Source: Microcella alkaliphila
GTDB taxonomy: Bacteria > Actinomycetota > Actinomycetes > Actinomycetales > Microbacteriaceae
DNA: 64,000 nt
Assembly (NCBI RefSeq): GCF_002355395.1
Contig: NZ_AP017315.1
Span: 1,178,001-1,242,000, forward strand
Reading direction: 5' to 3'
Translations under genes and position numbers: made by a program
Notes under the pieces: model-generated
Databases searched by the model: none
Told to the model about the DNA's origin: nothing
Seen by the model: the letters and a program-made list of their open reading frames with translations, nothing else
Shown: positions 9,213 to 18,043 of the stretch, in pieces
Layout of the letters: each line of letters opens with the position of its first letter
Numbering within the stretch: position 1 is the stretch's first letter

Positions 9213-10633
9213 GGTCGGCTCACGGTGACGTGACGCATGCGCACGATTTTGGGGTTGCCGGCGCTGTCGTCGTAGGGAATGGTCGTGGTCTCGTCGTCGA
9301 TGCGGATGGCGATGTCGTCGGCGTCGAGGCTGAGGTAGCCGAGAATTTCGGCGATGCCGTGCTGTACGGGGCGCTGTTTGATGATGTCGCTGAGGGAGGC
9401 GCTCGTGCACGGGGGTACGAGTTCGCGCACGGTGTCGGCGAGGCGTGCGGTGTCGATGTAGCGCTGCGCGAGCAGGGTTTCGAGGTCGGCGGGGTCGCTG
9501 ATGTCGGGCTCGACGAGGCTGTCGACCCGCGTTTCGGGCTGCGGGTCGTAGAGGGGGCGTTCGAGCGGGAGACTGATGGGCACCCCGGGAGCGTTGACGG
9601 TGAGGCCGATATCGGCCGGCGGCGTTTCGCGCACTGCGAGGGCGGCCGTTTCGATGCCGCGGACGAGTTGCATGATGCGCTTGTTTTCGAGCCATACGTG
9701 GTCGTCGAGGAAGCGGCGTAGTTGCTCGGAGAGGGTGCGCACGGTGTGCTGGGTGCGTTCTGCGGCGTCGAGCCAGTCATGGTGCACCGTGCGCAGTCGC
9801 CGGTCGGTGGCGACGAGCGGCATGCGGTGCACCGCGTCGAGCATGTGGGCGAGTTCGGTCTGGCTGTCTTCCGAGAGCAGGAAGTCGTAGAACGCTTGGA
9901 AGCTGCGCCCCTGGTCGGAGGCGGTGATGTCGGCGCGACTGGAGATCAGTTCGGCGAGCAGTTCGCCTTTGCCGCCCTCCCACTGGGCAATCTTTTCTCG
10001 CGCGCTTCGGTCGAGCGCACGAAAGTTGTCTTCGACTTCGCGGAAGTCGGCGAGCAGCTCGCGCGCGGTCGCTGCGACCTGTTGGTAGCGATCACGCAGC
10101 GCGGTCTCGTCGAGCGTTCGAATGATGCCGTTGCGTGCATCCGCCAGTTCGGCGTCGATGGCGGCGCGGCGCCGCTCGAGTTCGGCGATGCGCGTCTCGG
10201 GGTCGGTTTCTGCGCCGTGCACGATCTGGCGAAGCAGGTCGATCACCGTGTGCAGACGTGATTCGGTGCCGATGAAGGTGCGGGCGCGCATGCCCTCGAC
10301 CCACGCGTAGGCCTTGTGTAGCGCCGGGGTCGCGTCGTAGTGCACCTGGTCGGATCCCGCCGGGTAGTGCCGCCGAAGCCACCCCGCGTCGGCTGCCGAC
10401 CAGTCGTCGAGGTAGGTCGATGCGTCGTTCGTGTACCGGTCAGGGTCGGTGCGGTGCAGGTCGTACAGGTAATCGTCGAGGCTCGACTCGATCGTGCTGG
10501 CTGGAACGGCGGCGCGGTTCTCGTCGACGAAGTAGGGGCCGAGAAACGACAGGACAAGCGGCGCGTTGTGCGCACGCATGAGGCGCCAGGCGGGGTGCCG
10601 CTCGCGCAACCGGTCGATGTCGTCGAGGTCCAT
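9209..10633 (-). CDS. jetA: Wadjet subunit JetA (DUF3375, MukF-like kleisin)
   Basis: First gene of the jetABCD operon, 474 residues, DUF3375 family. It acts as the kleisin (MukF-like) that bridges the JetC heads and binds JetB. The N-terminal RLRERHPAWRLMRAHNAPLVLSFL block is typical, followed by a coiled-coil zone (ETRIAELERRRAAIDAELADA) and a C-terminal winged-helix-like part (GIAEILGYLSLDADDI). I chose the ATG at 10633, which has AGGG 11 nt upstream; an ATG at 10666 would add 11 residues but has no ribosome-binding site. The NUDIX gene ends about 50 nt upstream on the same strand. Confidence 0.93.
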   Translation of the reverse strand: MDLDDIDRLRERHPAWRLMRAHNAPLVLSFLGPYFVDENRAAVPASTIESSLDDYLYDLHRTDPDRYTNDASTYLDDWSAADAGWLRRHYPAGSDQVHYDATPALHKAYAWVEGMRARTFIGTESRLHTVIDLLRQIVHGAETDPETRIAELERRRAAIDAELADARNGIIRTLDETALRDRYQQVAATARELLADFREVEDNFRALDRSAREKIAQWEGGKGELLAELISSRADITASDQGRSFQAFYDFLLSEDSQTELAHMLDAVHRMPLVATDRRLRTVHHDWLDAAERTQHTVRTLSEQLRRFLDDHVWLENKRIMQLVRGIETAALAVRETPPADIGLTVNAPGVPISLPLERPLYDPQPETRVDSLVEPDISDPADLETLLAQRYIDTARLADTVRELVPPCTSASLSDIIKQRPVQHGIAEILGYLSLDADDIAIRIDDETTTIPYDDSAGNPKIVRMRHVTVSRP

Positions 10634-10684
10634 GGTGCTTGCCACCCTATGGGCGGCCACCGACATCGTCGGAGTGATTCTCGT

Positions 10685-11095
10685 CTATTCGCCCTGGATG
10701 AGCGGAAGCATATGCTCCGTGATCAGCGGCGCCACCGCAACCGTCTCAAGCTCGGCGCGGCTCAACCACCGCACGTCGTCGATTTCGGCGGCCGCGGCGA
10801 TGGGCCCGTCAATGCGCGCCCGAAACACGTCGGCGATCAGCGTCGCCCCGGCTTCGTTGGCGGCGGGCGCCGTGAACTGCCCGAGCGGCTCTAACTCGTC
10901 GGGGCGGATGCTCGCCCCGATTTCTTCGCGCAGCTCACGACTGAGCGTCTCGGCCGCCGTCTCACCCGCCTCGGGCTTGCCCCCCGGCTGCATATAAACG
11001 GCCGTCCCCCGCTTTCTCACAACGAGCAGCCGCCCGATGTCGTCCACGACGAGCGCCGCCGACACCCGTATCGTCTGCCCGCTCACGCCCTCCAC
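10685..11095 (-). CDS. NUDIX hydrolase
   Basis: A NUDIX-fold pyrophosphohydrolase of about 136 residues. The Nudix box is visible as GKPEAGETAAETLSRELREEIG (Gx5Ex7REUxEExGU), preceded by the strand LLVVRKRGTAVYMQPGG. Substrates of the family are nucleoside diphosphates linked to another group; the exact one is not predictable here. The frame stays open to 11308, but that extension is antisense to the tRNA-Pro copies and contains their repeat, so the real start is GTG 11095 or GTG 11086. It lies directly upstream of jetA on the same strand and may share its transcript. Confidence 0.8.
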   Translation of the reverse strand: MEGVSGQTIRVSAALVVDDIGRLLVVRKRGTAVYMQPGGKPEAGETAAETLSRELREEIGASIRPDELEPLGQFTAPAANEAGATLIADVFRARIDGPIAAAAEIDDVRWLSRAELETVAVAPLITEHMLPLIQGE

Positions 11096-11168
11096 TTTGC
11101 CACCCCACCCCGGTTCGGCCACCCCCGCCAATACCGCTAGACTCTCTGAGGCCCCACGGGGCCAGCCA

Positions 11169-11210
<42 letters not shown>

Positions 11211-11249
11211 GGTGAGTTAGAGCAGCGGGACGGTCCGAAAACTAAACAA

Positions 11250-11323
<74 letters not shown>

Positions 11324-11326
11324 CCG

Positions 11327-11363
11327 AAAAGTCCCGGGAACTCAAGGGTTTCCGGGACTTTTT
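11327..11363 (+). terminator. Rho-independent terminator of the element tRNA-Pro
   Basis: Inverted repeat AAAAGTCCCGG (11327-11337) / CCGGGACTTTT (11352-11362), extendable by three weak pairs inward, ending in a T run. It starts 4 nt after the tRNA and differs completely from the hairpin behind the displaced native 3' half. Confidence 0.8.
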
Positions 11364-11508
11364 AGTTGGTGAGATTTGATCGTGTCATCGCGAAGTCATC
11401 GCAATGAGCTCTTCATGCCGCGTCTGCGGGGCGGTTGTCCGGTACGCGTCCGACCGCTGCGGTTGCCTCGGATTCGTTCCGTGGGGGAGTGGGTCGCACC
11501 TGTTTGGT

Positions 11509-11742
11509 ATGGATATCGAACGCCCGGCCGCTGGGAACCCGTGGGGGTTGGAGCCGCTCCTGGACGTGAAGGAGCTCGCCGGCTATCTGCAGGTGCCGGT
11601 TTCGACGGTGTACGACTGGCGGACGCGTGGTGTCGGTCCGCGGGCGTATCGGTTCGGGAAGCATCTGAAGTTCGCGGTCTCCGACGTCCGGGACTGGATC
11701 GAGCAGCAGCACGACCCGGCCGCCTCAGTGCGACAGCGGTGA
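11509..11742 (+). CDS. Excisionase-like helix-turn-helix protein
   Basis: A 77-residue protein with a MerR/AlpA-type winged helix: LLDVKELAGYLQVPVSTVYDWRTRGVGPRAYRFGKHLKF, then VSDVRDWIEQQ. The pattern of two helices, a Trp-Arg turn and a wing is that of the HTH_17/Xis family. It ends 4 nt before the integrase start, the usual arrangement for a recombination directionality factor. The ATG at 11509 is chosen because conservation begins just after it; an upstream ATG at 11404 would add 35 Cys-rich residues (CRVCG, RCGC) with no good ribosome-binding site. The role as directionality factor is inferred from position. Confidence 0.75.
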   Translation: MDIERPAAGNPWGLEPLLDVKELAGYLQVPVSTVYDWRTRGVGPRAYRFGKHLKFAVSDVRDWIEQQHDPAASVRQR

Positions 11743-11746
11743 CCCG

Positions 11747-12928
11747 GTGAGCGCTCCGCGCCTGTCGATCGGCACCTTCGGAGACATCGGTTTCGTCCAC
11801 ACCGACAGTGGTCGGGTGACCGCACGTGTTCGATACCGGGACTGGGACGGCCGGACACGGCTCGTGCAAGCGACCGGCGACACACCGAAGGCTGCGGAGC
11901 GGGCGTTGAAGGCCAAGCTCGCCGACCGCGGCCTATTCCAGCCCTCGGGTTCGGCGCTCACTCCGGACAGCCGGTTCCCGGATCTAGTCGCGTATTGGCT
12001 CGAGGACCTGGAGTTGGAGGGCCGAATCTCGATCCGGACCCTCCAGCTCTATCAGCGGAACATGGAAACGCTCGTGCTCCCTGCGTTCGCGAACCTCACA
12101 CTGCGGGAGATCGGGGTTGCCCGGTGCGACCAGTTCCTGAAGCAGCTCGCGAAGCGGAGCTACAACCGAGCCAAGCAGGCCCGGGTCGTGCTGCGTCTCG
12201 CGTTCGGTCTCGCGGTGCGGCACGAGGTGCTTCCCCGCAACCCGATGGATCACGTCGCCCGGCTGCACAAGCCGCCAACCACGCCGAGCGCCCTGAGCCC
12301 GGTGGAGGTCAACGCGATCCGCGCAGCGATCGCTGTTTGGGAGGCTGATGGCCCATCCTCGGGGCCGAAGCCGGACGGGCAACTCGGCGCGATCGTCGAG
12401 GTCATGCTCGGCACGTCCGCCCGGATCGGGGAGGTCCTCGCGATCCGCCGTCGCGATGTCGACATCACCAGCGCGCAACCCTCGATCCGCATCGTGGGAA
12501 CGATCGTCTCCCCGCAAGGGGCGCCGACCTCCAGACAGGACCACCCGAAGACGGCGAAGTCGCGACGCACAGTCGCGATCCCGTCCTTCACTGCAGCGGC
12601 AGTGCGTCGCCGGCTGGTGCAGCTGACGGATCCCTCGCTGGATGCGCTGCTGTTCTGCAGCCGTCAAGGCACGCCGTTGATGACGAACAACGTGCGCCGC
12701 CAGCTTCGCCATGTGATGGACCTCGCTGGAATTACGGGTGTGACGCCGCACATGTTCCGTCGGAGCGTCGCCACCGCTGTCAATGAGCGCGCCGGCATCG
12801 AGCTCGCCGCGGAACTGCTTGGCCACACGGACCCCAAGATCACCATCCAGCACTACGTCCGACGCAACGACATGGTCAACCCCGCCACCGCCGACCTGCT
12901 TGATCGCGCGTTCCCGACGGAGGGCTGA
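11747..12928 (+). CDS. int: Tyrosine recombinase / integrase
   Basis: A 393-residue phage-type integrase that should catalyse insertion at the tRNA-Pro anticodon site. The N-terminal part holds the arm- and core-binding SAM-like domain (about residues 70-165). The catalytic domain has Arg in TSARIGEVLAIRRRDV, Lys in PKTAKSRRTVAIP, the HxxR box HMFRRSVATAV, a second His in LLGHTDPKITIQHY and the nucleophile Tyr in that segment. All catalytic residues are present. It starts at GTG, 4 nt after the excisionase-like gene, and lies next to the attL side, which is the standard position. Confidence 0.92.
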   Translation: MSAPRLSIGTFGDIGFVHTDSGRVTARVRYRDWDGRTRLVQATGDTPKAAERALKAKLADRGLFQPSGSALTPDSRFPDLVAYWLEDLELEGRISIRTLQLYQRNMETLVLPAFANLTLREIGVARCDQFLKQLAKRSYNRAKQARVVLRLAFGLAVRHEVLPRNPMDHVARLHKPPTTPSALSPVEVNAIRAAIAVWEADGPSSGPKPDGQLGAIVEVMLGTSARIGEVLAIRRRDVDITSAQPSIRIVGTIVSPQGAPTSRQDHPKTAKSRRTVAIPSFTAAAVRRRLVQLTDPSLDALLFCSRQGTPLMTNNVRRQLRHVMDLAGITGVTPHMFRRSVATAVNERAGIELAAELLGHTDPKITIQHYVRRNDMVNPATADLLDRAFPTEG

Positions 12929-13332
12929 CGCGAGCGGCATCGCCAGGCAGGCTTCGGTCAGGCCCCCCTCAACTCAGGTGTCCGGGAGCGCGGGTCAGGC
13001 TCCCAGCACTTGAAACCGTCGTATCCGGCGGAACCGTCATCGTCCGACGTCGTGCCGACGCCGCGGTGGCGACGTTCCTCGTCGACTCGCTGCCGTGCTC
13101 GGGCTATTGGACCTCCTCGCCACTCTCAACGTTCAGGTGGTCGGGTTCAACTCACTCATTCCGAGCGGCAAGTTGCGCTAACCCACTTTGGCGCTGGACG
13201 CATGCACCGGAGGCTGTCCTGACCGCCGTTGCGGCCACATCAGCACGCGGAGGCGAGATATCCGACGGTTGTTCGATCATCGCCGGACCGAAGGCGGGTA
13301 CGCTTCAGAGGTCTTGAGCGAAAGGGCGCGGC
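12929..13332. other. Intergenic stretch without a convincing gene
   Basis: Between the integrase and the transporter gene I find no ORF with a clear start and ribosome-binding site. Short open pieces near 13015-13105 and 13090-13180 read like coding DNA in two different frames, which could be debris of one frameshifted gene, but I cannot name it. The promoter of the transporter probably lies in the last 100 bases. Confidence 0.4.
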
Positions 13333-15144
13333 ATGAACCTGGGGCTGGCCGTGGTCCTCGTGCTCCTGGTCGGGGCGATCGTGATGTTTGCGATTGGCCG
13401 ACCGCGTATGGATGTGGTCGCGATCATCATGATCGTCGCGCTGCCCTTGACCGGCATCCTCACCGTCCCGGAGACGCTCGCGGGTTTCGCTGATCCGAAC
13501 GTCGTGCTGATCGCCGCGCTCTTCGTCGTGGGTGAGGGGCTCTCCCGCACGGGGGTCACGTATCGGCTCGGGGATTGGCTGGCGCGTACGGCGGGCACCA
13601 GTGCGACGCGGGTGATCGTGCTGCTCATGCTCTGCGTCGCGCTGCTCGGCGCGGTGATGAGCTCGACGGGGGTTGTCGCGATCTTCATTCCGGTCGCGTT
13701 GAGCGTGGCATCCCGTACGGGCATCTCGGTCAGGCAGCTGTTAATGCCGATCAGCTTCGCCGGTCTGATCAGCGGCATGCTCACGCTGATCGCCACGACG
13801 CCCAACCTCGTGATTGACGCTGAACTGCGGCGGCACGGTCTGAGCGGTTTCGGGTTCTTCGCCCCCACCCCGTTCGGGCTTGTCGTCCTCGCCCTTGGGA
13901 TCGGATACATGCTGGTCGCCCGTCGGTTCCTCGGAGCGGAGACGATCGCGGATGCCGGTTCGCGCACCTCCTTCGGGAGCCTGATCCGCGACTACGGTGT
14001 GGACGCCCGCACCCACAGATATCGGGTCAACGCGGGATCGCCGCTGATCGGCCAACGACTGGCGGATGCCGAGCTCGGCGGTGGTGCGATGGTCGGTGTC
14101 CTGGTACTCGAGCGCACCCGCCTTCTCCGCAAGACGGTGCGCACGTCCGACGACGACACGATCCTCACGGAGGGCGACGTCGTTGTCGTGGACCTGGAGG
14201 TGCCCAGCGCGGAGAGACGCCGTCTCCGAATCGGAGAGCTGGCGATGACACCCGACTTCTTCGACTCGTACTCGCGTCAGGTGGGCATGGCGGAGGTCAT
14301 GATCGCGCCAGACTCATCCGCGCGCGGCCTCAGCGTGCGGGCCATCCGGTTCCGGGAGAAGCACGACCTCGTTGTGCTCGGCGTGCGGCATCGGCGGGAG
14401 GCTGCCGGGCCGGCATTTCCCGCGATCCGCTTGACGACGGGCGACACACTGCTCGTCGCCGGCGGCTGGGATTCCATCCACCGGCTCCAGGCGAAGCGCC
14501 AGGATTTCATCATGCTCGACCTTCCTGCTGAAGTGAAGGAAGCCGCCCCGGCCGCCAATCAGGCGCCGTTCGCGGTCGGTGCGGTGGTCGTGATGGTCGC
14601 GCTGATGGTCACCGGCGTCGTGCCGAACGTGATCGCCGCCCTCATCGCATGTCTGCTGATGGGAGTGTTCAGGTGTATCGACATGCCGAGCGCCTACCGA
14701 TCGATCCACTGGCCGACGATCCTGCTCATCGTCGGGATGCTGCCCTTCGCACTTGCTCTGCAGCGCACCGGCGGTGTGGACCTCGTCGTGGACGGCCTGC
14801 TAGGCGGGCTGGGTGACGCGAATCCGACGATCCTGCTGGGCGGAGTGTTCGTGCTGACCGCCGTTATCGGGCTCTTCGTCTCGAACACCGCGACAGCCGT
14901 GCTGATGGGGCCGATCGCGATCGGCATCGCAACACAACTGAATGTCTCGCCCTATCCGTTCGCCATGACTGTCGCACTGGCGGCCTCCGCCGCGTTCATG
15001 ACACCTGTGTCGTCGCCCGTGAATACTCTCGTCGTCGAACCCGGTCGGTACTCGTTCCTCGACTTCTTCAAGGTTGGCGCACCGTTCACGATCGTCGTGC
15101 TCCTCGTCAGCGTGTTCATGGTGCCTGTGATCCTGCCCTTCTGA
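13333..15144 (+). CDS. SLC13-type (DASS) permease with two RCK_C domains
   Basis: A 603-residue inner-membrane transporter of the divalent anion:sodium symporter superfamily. It has an N-terminal membrane half (about residues 1-195), a cytosolic insert with two TrkA-C (RCK_C) domains (about 205-290 and 300-385), and a second membrane half (about 405-603). The helical hairpin signatures SSTGVVAIFIPVAL and VSNTATAVLMGPIAIGIA, with the downstream PVSSPVNTL, match the substrate-binding SNT-type motifs of the family. Substrates of relatives are dicarboxylates or sulfate; which applies is unknown. It is the main metabolic cargo of the integrative element. Confidence 0.85.
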   Translation: MNLGLAVVLVLLVGAIVMFAIGRPRMDVVAIIMIVALPLTGILTVPETLAGFADPNVVLIAALFVVGEGLSRTGVTYRLGDWLARTAGTSATRVIVLLMLCVALLGAVMSSTGVVAIFIPVALSVASRTGISVRQLLMPISFAGLISGMLTLIATTPNLVIDAELRRHGLSGFGFFAPTPFGLVVLALGIGYMLVARRFLGAETIADAGSRTSFGSLIRDYGVDARTHRYRVNAGSPLIGQRLADAELGGGAMVGVLVLERTRLLRKTVRTSDDDTILTEGDVVVVDLEVPSAERRRLRIGELAMTPDFFDSYSRQVGMAEVMIAPDSSARGLSVRAIRFREKHDLVVLGVRHRREAAGPAFPAIRLTTGDTLLVAGGWDSIHRLQAKRQDFIMLDLPAEVKEAAPAANQAPFAVGAVVVMVALMVTGVVPNVIAALIACLLMGVFRCIDMPSAYRSIHWPTILLIVGMLPFALALQRTGGVDLVVDGLLGGLGDANPTILLGGVFVLTAVIGLFVSNTATAVLMGPIAIGIATQLNVSPYPFAMTVALAASAAFMTPVSSPVNTLVVEPGRYSFLDFFKVGAPFTIVVLLVSVFMVPVILPF

Positions 15145-15312
15145 CCGACTCCCCGATGCGGATGCCGCGCGCGCTCCGTAGCGGACCCCGTCGGCGTTGC
15201 ACCCGTCGACAGGAGTCAGCTGGCGCTGTCTGGCGGCGGATACAGCTGCTCCGCATCACGCGTCGGGCGGAACGAGGACGGCGTACCGACCTTGCGGCGC
15301 GCGAGTTCGGAC

Positions 15313-15316
15313 CTAG
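15313..15316. repeat. CTAG target duplication, outer left
   Basis: Left copy of the 4-bp target of IS701-like copy A; the partner is at 16729-16732. The family is known to duplicate 4-bp YTAR sites. Confidence 0.75.
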
Positions 15317-16728
15317 TACTACAGTCGCGTTTATTTCGCGTGGTGCGGCGCGTTAGCGTCGTTGTAGGTGATGATCGTGTTAACCCTTGGCGGTGGGTGA
15401 CGATATTGCTGTGGCGGATGTGCGGGAGTGGGCGGCGGAGCTGGATGAGGTCGCTGGTCTGATCGGGCCGCGGTTCGCTCGTTCGGAGCCGCGCCGGAAC
15501 GCTGTCGCGTATGTGCGAGGGCTGCTGTCGGAGCAGGAGCGGAAGAACTCGTGGACGCTGTCGGAGCACGCCGGTCAGGTGACGCCGGATCCGATGCAGC
15601 GGCTGTTGTCGACCACGGACTGGGATCCCGACCTGGTCCGTGACGATCTCCGCTCCTACGTGGTCGAGCACCTCGGCGACCGTGCCGGGATCCTGATCGT
15701 CGATGAGACCGGGTTCTTGAAGAAGGGCGACCGGTCCGCGGGCGTCGCCAGGCAGTACACGGGCACGGCGGGACGGATCGAGAACGCGCAGGTCGGCGTC
15801 TTCCTGACGTACTCGACACCCACGGGCCGGACGTTCCTGGACCGGGAGCTGTATCTGCCGAAGACGTGGACCGAGGACCGTGCCCGCTGCGCCCGCGCCG
15901 GTGTCCCGAAGGAGCGCGGGTTTCAGACGAAGCCGGAGCTCGCGATGGGCTTGCTGGCCCGCGCGATCGATGCCGACGTCCCCGCATCATGGGTGACTGG
16001 CGACGCCGTCTACGGCCAGTACTACCGGCTCCGCAAGGCGCTCGAGGATCGCGGGATGTCGTACGTGCTCGCCGTGCCGTCCAGCCAGCGGGTGATCGCG
16101 AAGACCACCGTGTCGATCCTCGGGAAGGAGTACCGCGCCGACGCGCTCATCGGCGAGCTCCCAGCCACGGCGTGGCGGACCAGGTCCGCCGGCGCGGGCT
16201 CGAAAGGCGACCGCCGATACGCGTGGGCACGCGCCCGGATCAACGGGGAACGCGACCCGGATGCCGAGTACTGGCTCCTCGCCCGCCGCAGCCTCACCGA
16301 CCCGTCAGAGCTCGCGTACTACCTCTGCCACGGCCCCAAGCGCGTCGCCTTGGGCGAGCTGGTCCGCGTCGCCGGCGCGAGATGGGCGATCGAGGAGACC
16401 TTCCAAACGGCGAAAGGGCAGACCGGGCTGGACCACTACCAAGTCCGGCAGTACACCGGCTGGTACCGGCACATCACGCTCTCCATGCTCGCCCACGCCT
16501 TCCTCACCGTCACCCGGTCAAAAAGGGGGCTCGAGGAGACGACGACGGAGACCTCGTCGAGCTGAGCCTGCCCGAGATCCGACACCTCATCGCCGCGCTC
16601 GTGCTGAATGCACCCGCCGACCCCGCGCGAGTGCTCCACCGGTCACGCTGGCGCCGAAAACACCAACACACCGCCCGACGACACCATTATCTACGCCGCG
16701 GACACACGCCATAAACGCGACTGTAGTA
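15317..16728 (+). mobile_element. IS701-family insertion sequence, copy A
   Basis: A 1412-bp element with perfect 18-bp terminal inverted repeats (TACTACAGTCGCGTTTAT at the left, its complement at 16711-16728). CTAG flanks both ends (15313-15316 and 16729-16732), fitting the 4-bp YTAR target duplication of IS701 elements. It encodes one transposase. An inverted copy of the same length with an identical predicted transposase lies at 18044-19455. Confidence 0.88.
15387..16565 (+). CDS. IS701-family transposase (copy A)
   Basis: A 392-residue DDE transposase of the IS701 group (DDE_5 superfamily). The segment ILIVDETGFLKKGDRSAGVARQY carries the first catalytic Asp, WVTGDAVYGQYYRLRKAL the second, and the RWAIEETFQTAKGQTGLDHYQVR block the catalytic Glu. 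The start is TTG at 15387 or GTG at 15393. The translated product is identical to that of copy B, so the duplication is recent. The ORF is intact. Confidence 0.9.
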   Translation: MAVGDDIAVADVREWAAELDEVAGLIGPRFARSEPRRNAVAYVRGLLSEQERKNSWTLSEHAGQVTPDPMQRLLSTTDWDPDLVRDDLRSYVVEHLGDRAGILIVDETGFLKKGDRSAGVARQYTGTAGRIENAQVGVFLTYSTPTGRTFLDRELYLPKTWTEDRARCARAGVPKERGFQTKPELAMGLLARAIDADVPASWVTGDAVYGQYYRLRKALEDRGMSYVLAVPSSQRVIAKTTVSILGKEYRADALIGELPATAWRTRSAGAGSKGDRRYAWARARINGERDPDAEYWLLARRSLTDPSELAYYLCHGPKRVALGELVRVAGARWAIEETFQTAKGQTGLDHYQVRQYTGWYRHITLSMLAHAFLTVTRSKRGLEETTTETSSS

Positions 16729-16795
16729 CTAGGGCGTGTTGATCAAGAAGGTGCGGGGTGGCCAGCCGCCGCGAGTTGCGTGGGAGAATGGGCGT

Positions 16796-17125
16796 GTGAA
16801 GATCCAGGTGCTGCATATCGAGGATTGCCCGAATTGGCAGGAGGCGGGTGATCGAGTACGGCTGGTGCTCGACTCGATCGGACGGGGCGATGTTCCGGTG
16901 GAGTTCGTGTTGATCCGCACCGAGGCTGAGGCGGTGAGCTCTGGTTTCGCGGGCTCGCCCACGATTCTTCTGGACGGTCAGGACTTGTTCCCGTCCCAGG
17001 GGAACACTGCCGACTTGGCGTGCAGGGTCTATCTGACCGAGCGCGGCTTTGCGGGTGCGCCGACGGTGGGACAGCTTGAGCGCACGCTGCAGGAGCGCGA
17101 AGCGCTCAGCGGAGATCGGTCTTGA
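16796..17125 (+). CDS. DF-family thioredoxin-like protein (IS passenger)
   Basis: A 109-residue protein beginning at GTG 16796, with GGGAG 10 nt upstream. It has a thioredoxin-like beta-alpha pattern: KIQVLHIEDCPNW (strand plus a CPxW redox-type motif with a single Cys), VPVEFVLIRTEAEA, then GSPTILLDGQDLF with the cis-Pro loop seen in this fold, and a later Cys in ADLACRVY. This matches small DF-family (seleno)proteins and neighbours of mercury-related genes; the natural substrate is not known. The gene lies inside the IS5-family element and its last 20 nt overlap the transposase 3' end on the other strand. Confidence 0.7.
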   Translation: MKIQVLHIEDCPNWQEAGDRVRLVLDSIGRGDVPVEFVLIRTEAEAVSSGFAGSPTILLDGQDLFPSQGNTADLACRVYLTERGFAGAPTVGQLERTLQEREALSGDRS

Positions 17126-17991
17126 TCCAGATCAGCGCCGCGGCGAGGCTGACGGCGGCTCGGTAGTTGCGGGCGAGTTTGTCCGAGCGCATCGCGATGC
17201 CGCGCCACTGCTTGAGACGGTTGAAGCAGCGTTCTACGACGTTGCGTCCCTTGTAGCGTTCCTTCTGCTTGTCGCCGAAAGCGATCGGCCGGCCCGGCTT
17301 CTTGCGGCGGTGCGCGATCTGGTCGTCCCGCTCGGGGATGGTCGCCGCGATCCTCCGGTCGCGGAGCCAGGCGCGGTTCGCCCTTGAGGGGTACCCCTTG
17401 TCGGCGAGCACCCGGTCGGGGCGGGTGCGGGGGCGGCCCTTCCCGTCGCGGGGAACGCGGATGTTCTCCAGCACCGCGCTCATCATCGTGGTGTCGTTGA
17501 TGTTCCCGGCGGTGATCATCATGCTCAGCGGCCGGCCGCGGCCGTCGCAGACCAGGTGCAGTTTGGTCGTCAGCCCGCCGCGGGAGCGTCCGATCCCGTG
17601 ATCAGGCGGCTCGGACCACGGATTCTTGTGATTCGGCACAGCCCCCTGTGTCCCGGGCGAGGGTCGCGCCGTGCTGATGCACGCGCGCGATCGTGGAGTC
17701 GATCGAGACGACCCAGTCGATTTCCCCAGCGGCGTCGGCCTGCTTCTGCACCTCGGTGAGCAGCTTCTGCCAGGTGCCGTCCCCGGCCCACCGGTTGAAC
17801 CGCTTGTAGATCGAGTTCCACTTCCCGAACCGTTCCGGAACGTCACGCCACGGCGCACCGGTCCGGTACTTCCACGCCATCCCCTCGATAGCGAGCCGGT
17901 GATCCGTCCACGGCCGCGACCGACCGGTCACCGTCGGCATCAACGGCTCCATCACGGCCCACACCTCGTCAGAGATCTCCTGTCGCGTCAC
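17106..17991 (-). CDS. IS5-family (IS427-type) transposase, two frames
   Basis: The transposase is split into an upstream frame (17602-17991: helical N-terminal domain with WRDVPERFGKWNSIYKRFNRW and the first catalytic Asp in VVSIDST) and a downstream frame ending at 17106 (IGRSRGGLTTKLHLVCDGRGRPL, second Asp in VLADKGYPS, Glu in RNVVERCFNRLKQWRGIA). The frames meet near 17640-17650 at a GGGGG run in the coding strand. IS427-group elements often use programmed frameshifting, so the gene may be functional. A base gain or loss in the G run is the alternative. Confidence 0.78.
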
Positions 17992-18043
17992 CGTTCAAGA
18001 CTCACCCACCGAGGAGCGGAACCTCTTGATCAACACGCCCTAG

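Larger units (their letters stand above)
16732..18040. mobile_element. IS5-family element carrying a passenger gene
   Basis: An element of about 1309 bp bounded by inverted ends GGGCGTGTTGATCAAGA (16732-16748, with its complement at 18024-18040). Directly outside lie TA dinucleotides, taken as the target duplication. It carries an IS5/IS427-type transposase in two frames on the minus strand and, in the other 370 bp, a DF-family thioredoxin-like gene facing the transposase tail to tail. Plain IS5-type elements are usually about 0.8-1 kb, so the extra segment looks like captured cargo. The element sits exactly between the two IS701 copies. Confidence 0.75.

Noticed and set aside
15866..16714. 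Second 282-residue frame inside the IS701-like element
   Set aside because: It is out of frame with the intact transposase, Arg/Pro-rich and lacks a plausible start; the same shadow appears in copy B.
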